NCBI GenBank assembly: GCA_003662985.1
Contig: QMZD01000001.1
Coordinates: forward strand, 1-25,184
Direction of reading: 5' to 3'
Length of the DNA stretch: 25,184 nucleotides
From: Archaeoglobales archaeon
GTDB taxonomy: Archaea; Halobacteriota; Archaeoglobi; Archaeoglobales; Archaeoglobaceae
The notes under the pieces were generated by a model. It saw nothing but the letters and a program-made list of their open reading frames with translations, did no database searches and had not been told where the DNA came from. The translations under genes and the position numbers were made by a program. Every line of letters starts with the position of its first letter. The first letter of the stretch is position 1. This document shows, one piece after another, positions 14,152 through 19,946 of this stretch.

Positions 14152-15891
14152 CTAGGAGACCACCAGACGTATTAGCTCTTCAACTATCTTATCAATAGCC
14201 TCATCCGGAGCAGATGGATCTATCTTTCTGATTGAGTTGGTCACCCAAAGGCTTAACCCGTTGCGGAACTTTCCGTTGTCCTCTATTAACAAACCCATCC
14301 TTGCCAGGTCTTTTAAATACTTGCGCCTTGTTTCTACGGTAACTTCAGCCTCCACATCCTCTGGTCTAATTTTTACAGACGGATCCAGCACGATTACCTG
14401 CTTCAGAATTTTCGGAAACACTCCGGACTTGAGCTTTAGCCTCTCAAGGAATACTCTCATTCCCCTAACCCGCTCTTTTACACCAATTTTGTTCAGCGTC
14501 TCCTCAACCCTCAGCCTCCTCTCCTTCTCGGTTGTCTCATAGATCCTAAGCTTCTGTTCAAGCTCCTCGAGTCTCTTCTTCATCTCAATTGTATCCTGCG
14601 GGATTACATCCAGTCCCAGCACATCAACGAAGTCTATAATATCATCTGCCAAATTCTTTGCTGCCTGCCTTATGCGCTCTAATTCGTCTTCCAGCCTGCT
14701 AGCCTCTGCAAGCTGCTCTTTGTACTCCTTGATTTTGCCCTCAAGGGTGGCAATTCTCCTGTTTAGATCTTCTATTTCCTCCTTGTATGCTTCAACGCTA
14801 ACCCCTTGGAGTTTTGCCTTAAGGCTTTCGTTCTCCTTCCTCAGCCTCGAGTTTTCAACCTTCAATTGCTCTATCCTAATCTCCATCTCCTCAATTACCG
14901 TGTCCCTCTCAATCGTTAGCTCGTGGATCTTCTGCTGCATTTGTGCAATCTTCTTCTTAAGCTCCTCATATTCTGGTGTTATTTGTTTAGGTTTGGGTCT
15001 GGCCTCAGCCCTCTCGAGCTTTTGCATAATTTTTCTCAGCCTTGAGATGTCAACCTTCTTCAGCTTTCCCGGTTCTAAAACAAGATCGGGAGTCCTCCCG
15101 GCTGGGGTTGTTCTCCTCTCCCCAACTTTGAAGAATATTTCTTCCTCATCAGCAACCAGAACGGCCTCCCCGGTCTCAAGTGAAGGAAGTTTATCGAGGG
15201 TTTCTTTCGTGAGCCGGCCGGCTAAATACTTAATATCAGCCCCGCTCATTCTGAAGTAAATCTGCACCTCACTCTGAGTGATTACGGTTTTGGCCGTCTC
15301 GGCCTCCCTCTGCCCGGCTATGATGTATCCAATGCCGTGGTTTCCTCCAGTCCTGGCTATGTCTGTAACCCAGTAGGTTACCTTCTTTATCAAATCTGCA
15401 AGCTCCTTAAGGCGAGCGGTTGATTTTTCTGGCACTAAGCGGTGGATCTCATCTATGATTAAAATAATCGGCTTCTTTTCGTGCTTGCAGGCTTCGTAAA
15501 ACTCCTCCAGGAATTCAACAAGGAACTCATACTGCTCGAGCATTCTGGCCTCGCTCAAATCCACTATGCAGCTCTGCCTTGCTTCGACAATTGCCCTCGC
15601 CAGGGTTCTCGCCATCTCCGGAGTGATGTTTGGCAGGTCAGCATAGCTCCTCTCTCCAACGCTTGCAACAATTACGGGATATTTTTCCTTCAGGGTGTAG
15701 TAGTTGCCCATTACATCTATAACAATAAACGGTTGGTTGATCTCAGACAGCTTCTCGCAGATGAGGCCAACTAGGTATGTTTTACCGCTTCTCCTTTTAC
15801 CGAAAATGGATAACCCGTAGGAGATTAAATCCCTCCAGACATCAAGGTAAACTGGCCGTCCGTCTGATTTGCCAATTTCAATCTGGACCAT
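14152..15891 (-). CDS. HerA/FtsK-type ATPase with long coiled coil and C-terminal winged helix
   Basis: A protein of 579 residues. Walker A is GKRRSGKT (31-38) and Walker B is IILIIDEIH with Asp147-Glu148. The following HxLxP-type region and GYIIAGQREAETAKTVITQS match the DUF87/HerA family of hexameric DNA translocases. The ATPase starts almost at the N-terminus, so the HAS-barrel of cellular HerA is missing. Residues about 290-480 are a strongly charged coiled coil, and about 490-579 look like a winged helix (VRPEDVEAEVTVETRRKYLKDLARMGLL-type region). It may package or segregate DNA, as HerA-like ATPases of archaeal viruses and plasmids do. TAGGTGGAAGA precedes the ATG, with tiny Cys-rich genes upstream. 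Confidence 0.92.
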   Translation of the reverse strand: MVQIEIGKSDGRPVYLDVWRDLISYGLSIFGKRRSGKTYLVGLICEKLSEINQPFIVIDVMGNYYTLKEKYPVIVASVGERSYADLPNITPEMARTLARAIVEARQSCIVDLSEARMLEQYEFLVEFLEEFYEACKHEKKPIILIIDEIHRLVPEKSTARLKELADLIKKVTYWVTDIARTGGNHGIGYIIAGQREAETAKTVITQSEVQIYFRMSGADIKYLAGRLTKETLDKLPSLETGEAVLVADEEEIFFKVGERRTTPAGRTPDLVLEPGKLKKVDISRLRKIMQKLERAEARPKPKQITPEYEELKKKIAQMQQKIHELTIERDTVIEEMEIRIEQLKVENSRLRKENESLKAKLQGVSVEAYKEEIEDLNRRIATLEGKIKEYKEQLAEASRLEDELERIRQAAKNLADDIIDFVDVLGLDVIPQDTIEMKKRLEELEQKLRIYETTEKERRLRVEETLNKIGVKERVRGMRVFLERLKLKSGVFPKILKQVIVLDPSVKIRPEDVEAEVTVETRRKYLKDLARMGLLIEDNGKFRNGLSLWVTNSIRKIDPSAPDEAIDKIVEELIRLVVS

Positions 15892-15899
15892 TCTTCCAC

Positions 15900-16040
15900 C
15901 TATAAATCCAGCTCCTTAATTTTTTTAAGCTCAATTGCGGCGGAGATTGGGTCTATTATAAAACACGAATCGCTCAGCAAGCATTCTCCATTCTTCCAGG
16001 CCGGACAGCCCTCCTCTGAGCAGTGGTTAATCTTGGGCAT
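15900..16040 (-). CDS. Tiny Cys-rich protein, 46 residues
   Basis: The ORF starts with ATG at 16040-16038, preceded by GAGGAGGTCG, and ends about 9 bases before the ATPase gene. The sequence begins MPKINHCSEEGCPAWKNGEC and goes on to another Cys near residue 26, giving four Cys (7, 12, 20, 26) in a compact knuckle that could hold zinc or an iron-sulfur cluster. The C-terminus is a charged helix (AAIELKKIKELDL). It is co-directional with the ATPase and within its operon. A similar four-Cys arrangement, but no clear identity, appears in the product of 17250-17438. Its function is unknown. Confidence 0.7.
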   Translation of the reverse strand: MPKINHCSEEGCPAWKNGECLLSDSCFIIDPISAAIELKKIKELDL

Positions 16041-16190
16041 TTAATCGACCTCCTCTATTATATTCCCAAACTCATCATATTCAACTTCCTCAAACTCATC
16101 ACAGACTTCAGTCCGATACCAACTTCTCACAAGACTCGGTGGAAATTTATCACAACAGAATTTGTTTTTACAATTATAACACGTTGGCAT
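16041..16190 (-). CDS. Tiny Cys-rich acidic protein, 49 residues
   Basis: The ATG at 16190-16188 follows GAGGTGGCTGATTCTG, a member of the junction cassette described separately. The stop TAA lies directly before the start of the next gene. The protein begins MPTCYNCKNKFCCDKFPPS, with a CxxC and a CC pair, a further Cys near residue 30, and ends in a very acidic tail (DEFEEVEYDEFGNIIEEVD). It resembles half of a zinc ribbon. The start overlaps the end of the upstream gene by 17 bases in another frame. Its function is unknown. Confidence 0.65.
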   Translation of the reverse strand: MPTCYNCKNKFCCDKFPPSLVRSWYRTEVCDEFEEVEYDEFGNIIEEVD

Positions 16191-16431
16191 CAGAATCAGC
16201 CACCTCTTTAGAGATCTCTTTTAAGATTTTATTAAAGCAGTTAATGCATGCTTTCCATCGTGGTAAATCTGGCATGTACGGATATTCAAAGTTCTTCACA
16301 AACTCCTCTCCTCCCGGGATGTTTTTACCGCAAAATATACAGTTCCGACGCTTATTATTCCGGAAACAAATGGTTATTTCGAAGTCTCCACCTTTGATGT
16401 CTTCGATTGCTTGCTCTTTAGTTGCCATCAT
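16174..16431 (-). CDS. Small zinc-ribbon protein, 85 residues
   Basis: The start is ATG at 16431 (the next codon is also ATG), after GGAGGCTGATTTGA. A zinc ribbon is formed by CIFC (31-34) and CINC (62-65) with a 27-residue connector containing aromatic residues. The N-terminus is helical and the C-terminus ends KEVADSDANVL. The last residues are encoded by the cassette that serves as the ribosome binding site of the next gene. It could bind nucleic acid or another protein. No family was recognised by eye. Confidence 0.8.
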   Translation of the reverse strand: MMATKEQAIEDIKGGDFEITICFRNNKRRNCIFCGKNIPGGEEFVKNFEYPYMPDLPRWKACINCFNKILKEISKEVADSDANVL

Positions 16432-16452
16432 TCAAATCAGCCTCCGTCAGAA

Positions 16453-16695
16453 TTAATCTCCGTGTTTCTCAAATATTAGAGAGCCCATGTATACTTCAAT
16501 TGGCTTACCTCTCTTCTTTAAGCAATCAGAACAAATAATCACCAATCGATAACCTATCGTTACAGCGTGAGTTATCGCACAAGTCTTTATCGGAACTTCA
16601 AAAGCTTCCCAATCCTTTCCTCTTTCAGCTTTATAAGGAATCTCTTTATGACAGCTATCGCATTCCCACCAAGTCTTTCTCTCCCAATCAGACAT
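16453..16695 (-). CDS. Small zinc-finger protein, 80 residues
   Basis: I choose the ATG at 16695 (MSDWERKTWW) because GGAGGAGGCTGATTCCG stands directly before it; an in-frame ATG at 16719 lies within the upstream gene without such a site. It has two Cys pairs, CDSC and CSDC, about 40 residues apart, enough for one zinc site, with a single Cys between them. The chain between them is beta-like (HAVTIGYRLVIICSDC). The gene overlaps the upstream stop by 8 bases. It is likely a nucleic-acid or protein adaptor, by analogy only. Confidence 0.75.
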   Translation of the reverse strand: MSDWERKTWWECDSCHKEIPYKAERGKDWEAFEVPIKTCAITHAVTIGYRLVIICSDCLKKRGKPIEVYMGSLIFEKHGD

Positions 16696-17053
16696 CGGAA
16701 TCAGCCTCCTCCAATCCATGGATCTTCAAGAGGGTTTCCGAGTCGTCTTTAACATTAGACTCGGTGTTCAAACACTCTTCTAAAAAACCCTTCAATCTCT
16801 TCCACGAGTTTTGATAATATTGCCTTATTTCGTCAATGCTCATCTCCCTATCTTCTTCAGAGAATAATACCATTGATAAAGTCCATACCTCGGCAATCCT
16901 TAACAACAGAGATACATCACGCTTCGGGCTGTTCTGTTTAATCTCGTTATAAACAGCCCAGAATAGCTTACAAGGCGGTGTGTTGGTTAGTGTTCTATTC
17001 CTCGGATTGGGTATATACAACAAAACCTCTCTTAGCAATCTATCATCCGGCAT
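16688..17053 (-). CDS. Helical protein of 121 residues, unknown
   Basis: The ATG at 17053 is preferred: GGGTGATATT precedes it and the upstream mini-gene stops there. The protein is mainly helical and soluble (RLLREVLLYIPN, SLLLRIAEVWTLSMVLF, EIRQYYQNSWKRLKGFLEECL) and ends EEADSDV, residues encoded by the junction cassette. The stretch at residues 27-40 resembles a small helical bundle start (PPCKLFWAVYNEIK). There are two Cys but no zinc motif. It is embedded among zinc-protein genes in the same operon. I do not recognise a family. Confidence 0.72.
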   Translation of the reverse strand: MPDDRLLREVLLYIPNPRNRTLTNTPPCKLFWAVYNEIKQNSPKRDVSLLLRIAEVWTLSMVLFSEEDREMSIDEIRQYYQNSWKRLKGFLEECLNTESNVKDDSETLLKIHGLEEADSDV

Positions 17054-17057
17054 AATA

Positions 17058-17174
17058 TCACCCAGATTCAAATTCAGAACATTCTAGCATCTCAGATCCA
17101 CATTTCGGGCATTTATCCGGTTTATTGTCGAAATAGCCATAAAAACCACAAACCGGACACTCAAAGCACAGCAC
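17058..17174 (-). CDS. Mini zinc ribbon of 38 residues
   Basis: GTG at 17174 is preceded by GGGAGGCTGATTCGA, the fourth junction cassette. The product reads MLCFECPVCGFYGYFDNKPD and continues with CPKCG and one more Cys: CxxCPxCG followed by CPKCG with about a 12-residue spacer, a rubredoxin-like or ribosomal-type zinc ribbon reduced to little more than the two knuckles. It stops 5 bases before the ATG of the next gene, and its stop codon forms part of that gene's GGGTGA site. One of the smallest zinc ribbons I would call a gene; coding is supported by the Cys pattern and the ribosome binding site. Confidence 0.72.
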   Translation of the reverse strand: MLCFECPVCGFYGYFDNKPDKCPKCGSEMLECSEFESG

Positions 17175-17249
17175 TCGAATCAGCCTCCCAGCATGGACAA
17201 ATAACCTTATCAAGCCCAACCGCTCACCGAAAGCATTTTCTCACCTTAT

Positions 17250-17438
17250 TTATAGTTGCCTGTGACCCAAAATAGCCTCCAAGGCTAAAACTTGGCCATT
17301 GCCCAAGGCTTTTAACACCTGGTCTATCTTCTCCTCCCTCGTGTTTATCTCGCACAAGGTTCTCTCTCCTTCTTGGCGCAAAAAGCTACAAATGCCAAAC
17401 CAAGAACACGCACTTCCATCTTCCTTGATACACGGCAT
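17250..17438 (-). CDS. Small Cys-containing protein, 62 residues
   Basis: GGAGGTTAAACTCT precedes the ATG at 17438. It has four Cys at residues 3, 11, 17 and 29 in MPCIKEDGSACSWFGICSF and ERTLCEINT, a possible metal knuckle, followed by a helix (EEKIDQVLKALGNG) and a hydrophobic end. It follows the upstream gene by 5 bases, so it is in the same operon. Its Cys layout resembles that of the product of 15900-16040. The C-terminal helix may pack against a partner. Function unknown. Confidence 0.72.
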   Translation of the reverse strand: MPCIKEDGSACSWFGICSFLRQEGERTLCEINTREEKIDQVLKALGNGQVLALEAILGHRQL

Positions 17439-17443
17439 AGAGT

Positions 17444-17773
17444 TTAACCTCCTTTGGATTTACTCTGGTCTTTTTCTTTTCTCTTCTTCAGCTTTTCTAT
17501 TACCTTCTCGGCTGTAGATTCTGCAATTGTTTCAGCAAACGACTCCAATTCGGGTTCCGTCAAATCAAACCTCCCGTGGACGATCCAGTTGTAGAAGTAG
17601 AGCGTTAGATCCTTGACCTCTTCGATTTTATCCTTGTAGGTTTTAGTAGTGTTCTTCAGCAACTCAACAGCACACTGAAGAGAAACCTGCCTTGCAATCC
17701 TCTCCTGCTTCGCCTGGTGCATTAACTCAATCTTCTCCTCCCTTGTTAGTTTCCTCTCCTCCTTATCGGTCAT
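17444..17773 (-). CDS. Helical charged protein of 109 residues
   Basis: GAGAGGTGTG precedes the ATG. The chain is helical and highly charged (TDKEERKLTREEKIELMHQA at the start, a Lys-rich tail KLKKRKEKDQSKSKGG). A central segment (VKDLTLYFYNWIVHGRFDL) then ETIAESTAEKVIEKLKK is typical of small virus or plasmid helical proteins that may bind DNA or form dimers. It has no membrane segment and one Cys. It lies 11 bases after the upstream gene and 5 bases before the downstream gene. I do not recognise a family. Confidence 0.78.
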   Translation of the reverse strand: MTDKEERKLTREEKIELMHQAKQERIARQVSLQCAVELLKNTTKTYKDKIEEVKDLTLYFYNWIVHGRFDLTEPELESFAETIAESTAEKVIEKLKKRKEKDQSKSKGG

Positions 17774-17784
17774 TTACACACCTC

Positions 17785-18270
17785 TCACTTAACCCACCCA
17801 TCCAATCTTCTCCAGATTAGATCTATCAATCCCCTATAATCCATCTCGAGAATTTTCCTTATGCCCATCCGTTTTATCTCCCTCACCAAATCGAGGATAG
17901 ACCTGTTCCACTCGGTTATACTCTCGAAGGAATCCGATATGTCAAACTCTATTTTCTTCTTGTTCCTGGTAATCCCGAACAGACTTGGGGTTCGAACGTA
18001 CTCAGCAGCAACTAGTTTACCATCTACCAAGATTATCTTTCCCAGCCTCCTGTCTATGTACTTGGCCAGCTCCTCTTTGGTGTCTACTATCAAAAACTCA
18101 TCAGTACTGGGATTAAAGAGGTAATAGGCAACGATGCATGCAGCGATTTTGCTCTCAGCCTCTCTCACAAGTTCGCTCTCGTCCTTCTTGATGCACTCCT
18201 CATACATGGGGCACTTCGTGCATGGCTGGCCAAAGAGTATCAACTTGTTTTTCCTTCTAATGCTTATCAT
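17785..18270 (-). CDS. Soluble protein of 161 residues with a Cys cluster, unknown
   Basis: The ATG at 18270 is chosen: GGAGGGATATTT precedes it and it overlaps the stop of a small membrane-protein gene (ATGA). The longer in-frame reading starts with TTG at 18447 and has a low-complexity, unlikely N-terminus. Near the start, PCTKCPMYEEC is a compact CxxC-x5-C group (about residues 17-26) that could bind metal. An alpha/beta middle (YYLFNPSTDEFLIVDTKEEL and KIILVDGKLVAAEYVRT) follows, with a helical C-terminus ending in WRRLDGWVK. No family assigned. Confidence 0.75.
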   Translation of the reverse strand: MISIRRKNKLILFGQPCTKCPMYEECIKKDESELVREAESKIAACIVAYYLFNPSTDEFLIVDTKEELAKYIDRRLGKIILVDGKLVAAEYVRTPSLFGITRNKKKIEFDISDSFESITEWNRSILDLVREIKRMGIRKILEMDYRGLIDLIWRRLDGWVK

Positions 18271-18392
18271 AAATATCCCTCCATCCAGGCCTCGTAAACA
18301 ATCAGCACCATCAGAATTATGGTTAGCAGAATTAGCAGCTTGTCCGAGGTGTCGAGCTTTATGGGTCTTACCGGCAGGAGGCTCCTCATCAT
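18267..18392 (-). CDS. Single-span membrane peptide of 41 residues
   Basis: The ATG at 18392 (with a second ATG following) is preceded by GGTGGTGTGAT. The product begins MMRSLLPVRPIKLDTSDKLL and continues into a hydrophobic run LILLTIILMVLIVYEAW, ending MEGYL. Its TGA overlaps the ATG of the next gene (ATGA), a coupling junction that supports it as a real gene. It probably lies in the membrane with a basic N-terminus inside. Function unknown. Confidence 0.65.
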   Translation of the reverse strand: MMRSLLPVRPIKLDTSDKLLILLTIILMVLIVYEAWMEGYL

Positions 18393-18510
18393 GCTTTATC
18401 ACACCACCAGCAGGAGCAGAAGCCAGAAGGGGCCTGGAATTCCCCAAGGGAGGTGCTCAAGCGTTAAAGGACAAGAGGAAAGAGCGGTGACGCTACCATG
18501 GCCACCCTTT
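18393..18510. other. Gene-free 118 bp between the AbrB gene and the membrane peptide
   Basis: No good gene is visible. On the minus strand an 11-codon ORF starts with ATG at about 18499, and another frame without a usable start ends in a hydrophobic run (FWLLLLLVV) just before the membrane peptide gene. A short inverted repeat (CCCT-AGAA-AGGG) overlaps the AbrB stop. It may be a decayed small membrane-protein gene. Confidence 0.35.
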
Positions 18511-18672
18511 CTAGGGTCCAGGCCCCACCTTTTTTAGCTTAAGCTCTACTAGACACCCTGGCTCAATCCTCAGCAGCTTCCTTACGGGAGCTGGGATATA
18601 TATCCTTCCCTTGGATCCAACCTCAACAACTCCAGCGTTAATCCACCCATTTTTCTCGTGTTTTGGCTCCAT
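18511..18672 (-). CDS. AbrB/SpoVT-type swapped-hairpin DNA-binding protein, 53 residues
   Basis: The ATG at 18672 follows GGAGGG, and a TATA box lies about 38 bases upstream. The core VGSKGRIYIPAPVRKLLRI, then EPGCLVELKL, is the AbrB/MazE signature (GR-Y-IPA-VR-LL-I--G--V) that forms a swapped-hairpin dimer binding DNA. It is the first gene after the TATA box at 18707-18714, so it leads the minus-strand operon that runs down to the ATPase and glycosyltransferase, as expected of an autoregulator. It could also be the antitoxin half of a pair, but no toxin follows directly. Confidence 0.85.
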   Translation of the reverse strand: MEPKHEKNGWINAGVVEVGSKGRIYIPAPVRKLLRIEPGCLVELKLKKVGPGP

Positions 18673-18706
18673 AACTACCCTCCTAAACCCTATTTTATCC
18701 TTAATG

Positions 18707-18714
18707 TATTTAAA
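18707..18714 (-). promoter_or_regulatory. TATA box heading the AbrB operon
   Basis: On the minus strand TTTAAATA at 18714-18707 predicts a transcript start near 18685, 13 bases before the AbrB ATG, with GGAGGG in the leader. The gap of 71 bp between the AbrB start and the upstream gene's stop at 18744 leaves room for a real promoter. It would drive the operon toward 12958. Confidence 0.55.
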
Positions 18715-18743
18715 GGTTAGCCTTTTATTTTGTTTATTTTAAC

Positions 18744-19394
18744 TTATTGCTCGATTTCCCACGGTGTTCCTATAACCTCAGACTCCAGTTTAAGCTTGTC
18801 GATGTTCTGCTTCCTGAGCTCCCCGTAGGAGTGCTTCACAACCACAATTTTATTCTTCACCCTCTCTATTGATGCGTCGAAGTCCACGTGAGCAAAGACC
18901 CTAATCAGGCCGAGGGCCTGCTGGTACTTAACCTCCAGTCCATGTTTGCCGGCCTCCTCAATTAAATCCCTTACGGTGAACCTCTCAGGGAGGCTGTCGA
19001 AGATTGATTTGATCATCTTATAGGAATAGGTCCATTTGGAGTTTGCAGGCTTGTAGTGGACTCTTATTCTATCGTTCTCCTTGTCGACTGTGTATACGTA
19101 GTCTGAGACCTCAACCCTCACCTCTTTTCCCTCTCTGCTGATTTCTGGTTTAATTTCTTTAATTTCAATCTCTCCAATCTCTCTTATCTCTTTTATCTCT
19201 TTGATTCCACTCTTACGCTTTCTCTTTTTGGCGGGCTTTGCTGGTTTTAACTCTGGTTTTAACTCTGGCTCTATCTCCGGCTCGATCATCTCCTCCAGCA
19301 TTTTCAAAACCTTCCTGAGCAGGACTAAAGCCTCAGCTGATCTTGCAATCTTGAGGTCCAGCTCTTCCATCATGATAACAATTTTGTCATCCAT
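18744..19394 (-). CDS. Winged-helix-like protein with a repetitive charged linker
   Basis: A protein of 216 residues. An N-terminal helix (residues 1-38) is followed by a low-complexity linker: IEPEIEPELKPELKP, a basic PAKPAKKRKRKSG stretch, and KEI/REI/GEI repeats to about residue 85. The C-terminal half (about 90-200) contains a hairpin (YVYTVDKENDRIRVHYK) and a winged-helix-like unit (MIKSIFDSLPERFTVRDLIE then QQALGLIRVFAHV). It may be a DNA-binding protein with a flexible arm. The start at 19394 is preceded by a duplicated RBS-containing 12-mer. Unrecognised family; function inferred from the fold-like pattern only. Confidence 0.8.
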   Translation of the reverse strand: MDDKIVIMMEELDLKIARSAEALVLLRKVLKMLEEMIEPEIEPELKPELKPAKPAKKRKRKSGIKEIKEIREIGEIEIKEIKPEISREGKEVRVEVSDYVYTVDKENDRIRVHYKPANSKWTYSYKMIKSIFDSLPERFTVRDLIEEAGKHGLEVKYQQALGLIRVFAHVDFDASIERVKNKIVVVKHSYGELRKQNIDKLKLESEVIGTPWEIEQ

Positions 19395-19415
19395 CTAATC
19401 ACCCATCTAATCACC
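19392..19415 (-). repeat. Exact 12-bp tandem duplication carrying the ribosome binding site
   Basis: On the plus strand CATCTAATCACC is repeated twice back to back, the first unit starting on the ATG of the 18744-19394 gene. On the minus strand this gives GGTGATTAGATG twice, so the ribosome binding site and an ATG are doubled; the extra ATG opens only an ATG-GGT-GAT-TAG three-codon ORF. Confidence 0.85.
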
Positions 19416-19462
19416 CATCACTCATTAAATTCCATTGTACCCATCAAATCCGTACCTTGAAC

Positions 19463-19546
19463 TCAGACAACATCTGGAGAGAAGTCATCCTGCTTCATGT
19501 CTTCCTTTACCTGCTCAACCGCCTTCTTCGACAGCTTCAGCCTCAT
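19463..19546 (-). CDS. Possible 27-residue ORF in frame behind a TAG
   Basis: It reads MRLKLSKKAVEQVKEDMKQD and seven more residues. The ATG lies six bases after the TAG stop of the 19553 gene, in the same frame and without a clear ribosome binding site of its own. It could be a separate tiny helical protein, a readthrough tail or the remains of a longer gene. The rest of the gap 19416-19552 has only trivial ORFs. Confidence 0.35.
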   Translation of the reverse strand: MRLKLSKKAVEQVKEDMKQDDFSPDVV

Positions 19547-19552
19547 CGTGTG

Positions 19553-19756
19553 CTAGAATGTTACTGAGTATAGAGGCTCACCCTTATCGTTTAGGGTGGA
19601 GAGCCTTACAACCTCAGCCGCTCCAACACTCATTATGATTTTGGTCCCGTCTTCCACCTCTACAACGAGCTCGGCGGGCTTCTGCTTGAATCTCATCCTT
19701 TTTGCTTTTACCCTCTTACCATCTGGCCCAATTGTGTAGAACTCGTTAAAATCCAT
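19553..19756 (-). CDS. Small beta-rich basic protein, 67 residues
   Basis: GGGAGGTGA precedes the ATG at 19756, overlapping the stop of the 43-residue gene upstream. The product is alternately basic and hydrophobic (MDFNEFYTIGPDGKRVKAKR, then KPAELVVEVEDGTKIIMSVG), suggestive of a small beta-barrel such as those that bind nucleic acid. It ends VRLSTLNDKGEPLYSVTF with TAG. It has no Cys. It lies in a short minus-strand operon that begins at the divergent promoter near 19921. Family not recognised. Confidence 0.75.
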   Translation of the reverse strand: MDFNEFYTIGPDGKRVKAKRMRFKQKPAELVVEVEDGTKIIMSVGAAEVVRLSTLNDKGEPLYSVTF

Positions 19757-19759
19757 TCT

Positions 19760-19891
19760 TCACCTCCCACCACTAAAAATTGGCTCAACCTCGTTTCCAG
19801 TCTTTTTATTTATCCAAATCCATTTTCCATTTCTTTTAACCTTACGCAAAAAGAATTCTCGTATAATTTTCTCTCCTCTAATATTACCCAC
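19760..19891 (-). CDS. Small basic protein, 43 residues, near-leaderless GTG start
   Basis: A longer reading frame extends to 20083, but that part overlaps the PIN-domain gene and runs antisense to it. I take GTG at 19891 (product MGNIRGEKIIREFFLRKVKR and onward with NGKWIWINKKTGNEVEP) because a minus-strand TATA box lies about 30 bases upstream. The protein is very basic with aromatic residues typical of a nucleic-acid binder. Its stop TGA is part of the next gene's GGGAGGTGA. It could be a small partner of the divergent PIN protein, but that is speculation. Confidence 0.5.
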   Translation of the reverse strand: MGNIRGEKIIREFFLRKVKRNGKWIWINKKTGNEVEPIFSGGR

Positions 19892-19915
19892 CTCTTTTAA
19901 AAATTGTTCGAAAAA

Positions 19916-19926
19916 TCTTTTATATT
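19916..19926. promoter_or_regulatory. Shared TATA element for two divergent genes
   Basis: TTTTATATT at 19918-19926 on the plus strand stands 25 bases before the ATG at 19947, and its complement (ATATAAAAG) stands about 30 bases before the minus-strand GTG at 19891. Neither start has an SD sequence just before it in the right place, so both transcripts are predicted leaderless or nearly so. The same A/T box may serve both directions. Confidence 0.6.
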
Positions 19927-19946
19927 TTTTTGCCAATGTAAAACTG

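Larger units (their letters stand above)
16193..17188 (-). repeat. Repeated SD-like junction cassette GGAGGCTGATTC (four copies)
   Basis: Copies lie at 16193-16201 (GGCTGATTC), 16434-16445, 16698-16709 and 17177-17188, each directly ahead of a small zinc-protein start. The consensus is GGAGGCTGATTY followed within a few bases by ATG or GTG. It resembles the anti-16S complement GGAGGTGATC with one inserted C. Where the upstream frame reads through it, it encodes EADSD or VADSD tails. Between 17189 and 17249 I see only two tiny ORFs (8 and 4 codons), one with a good AGGTGAG site. Confidence 0.75.

Noticed and set aside
14672..15259. 195-residue plus-strand ORF opposite the ATPase gene
   Set aside because: It is antisense to the coiled-coil part; its Ser/Leu-rich product is what the complement of Glu/Lys codons gives.
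18271..18447. N-terminal extension of the 17785 gene from a TTG
   Set aside because: It is low-complexity and overlaps a coupled small membrane-protein gene; the ATG at 18270 has a ribosome binding site.
18134..18537. Plus-strand ORFs of 118 and 72 residues
   Set aside because: They lie opposite the minus-strand operon and lack ribosome binding sites; the minus-strand genes have coupled stops and starts.
19553..19555. Pyrrolysine at the TAG
   Set aside because: No pyl genes are visible, and a plain stop or readthrough is simpler.
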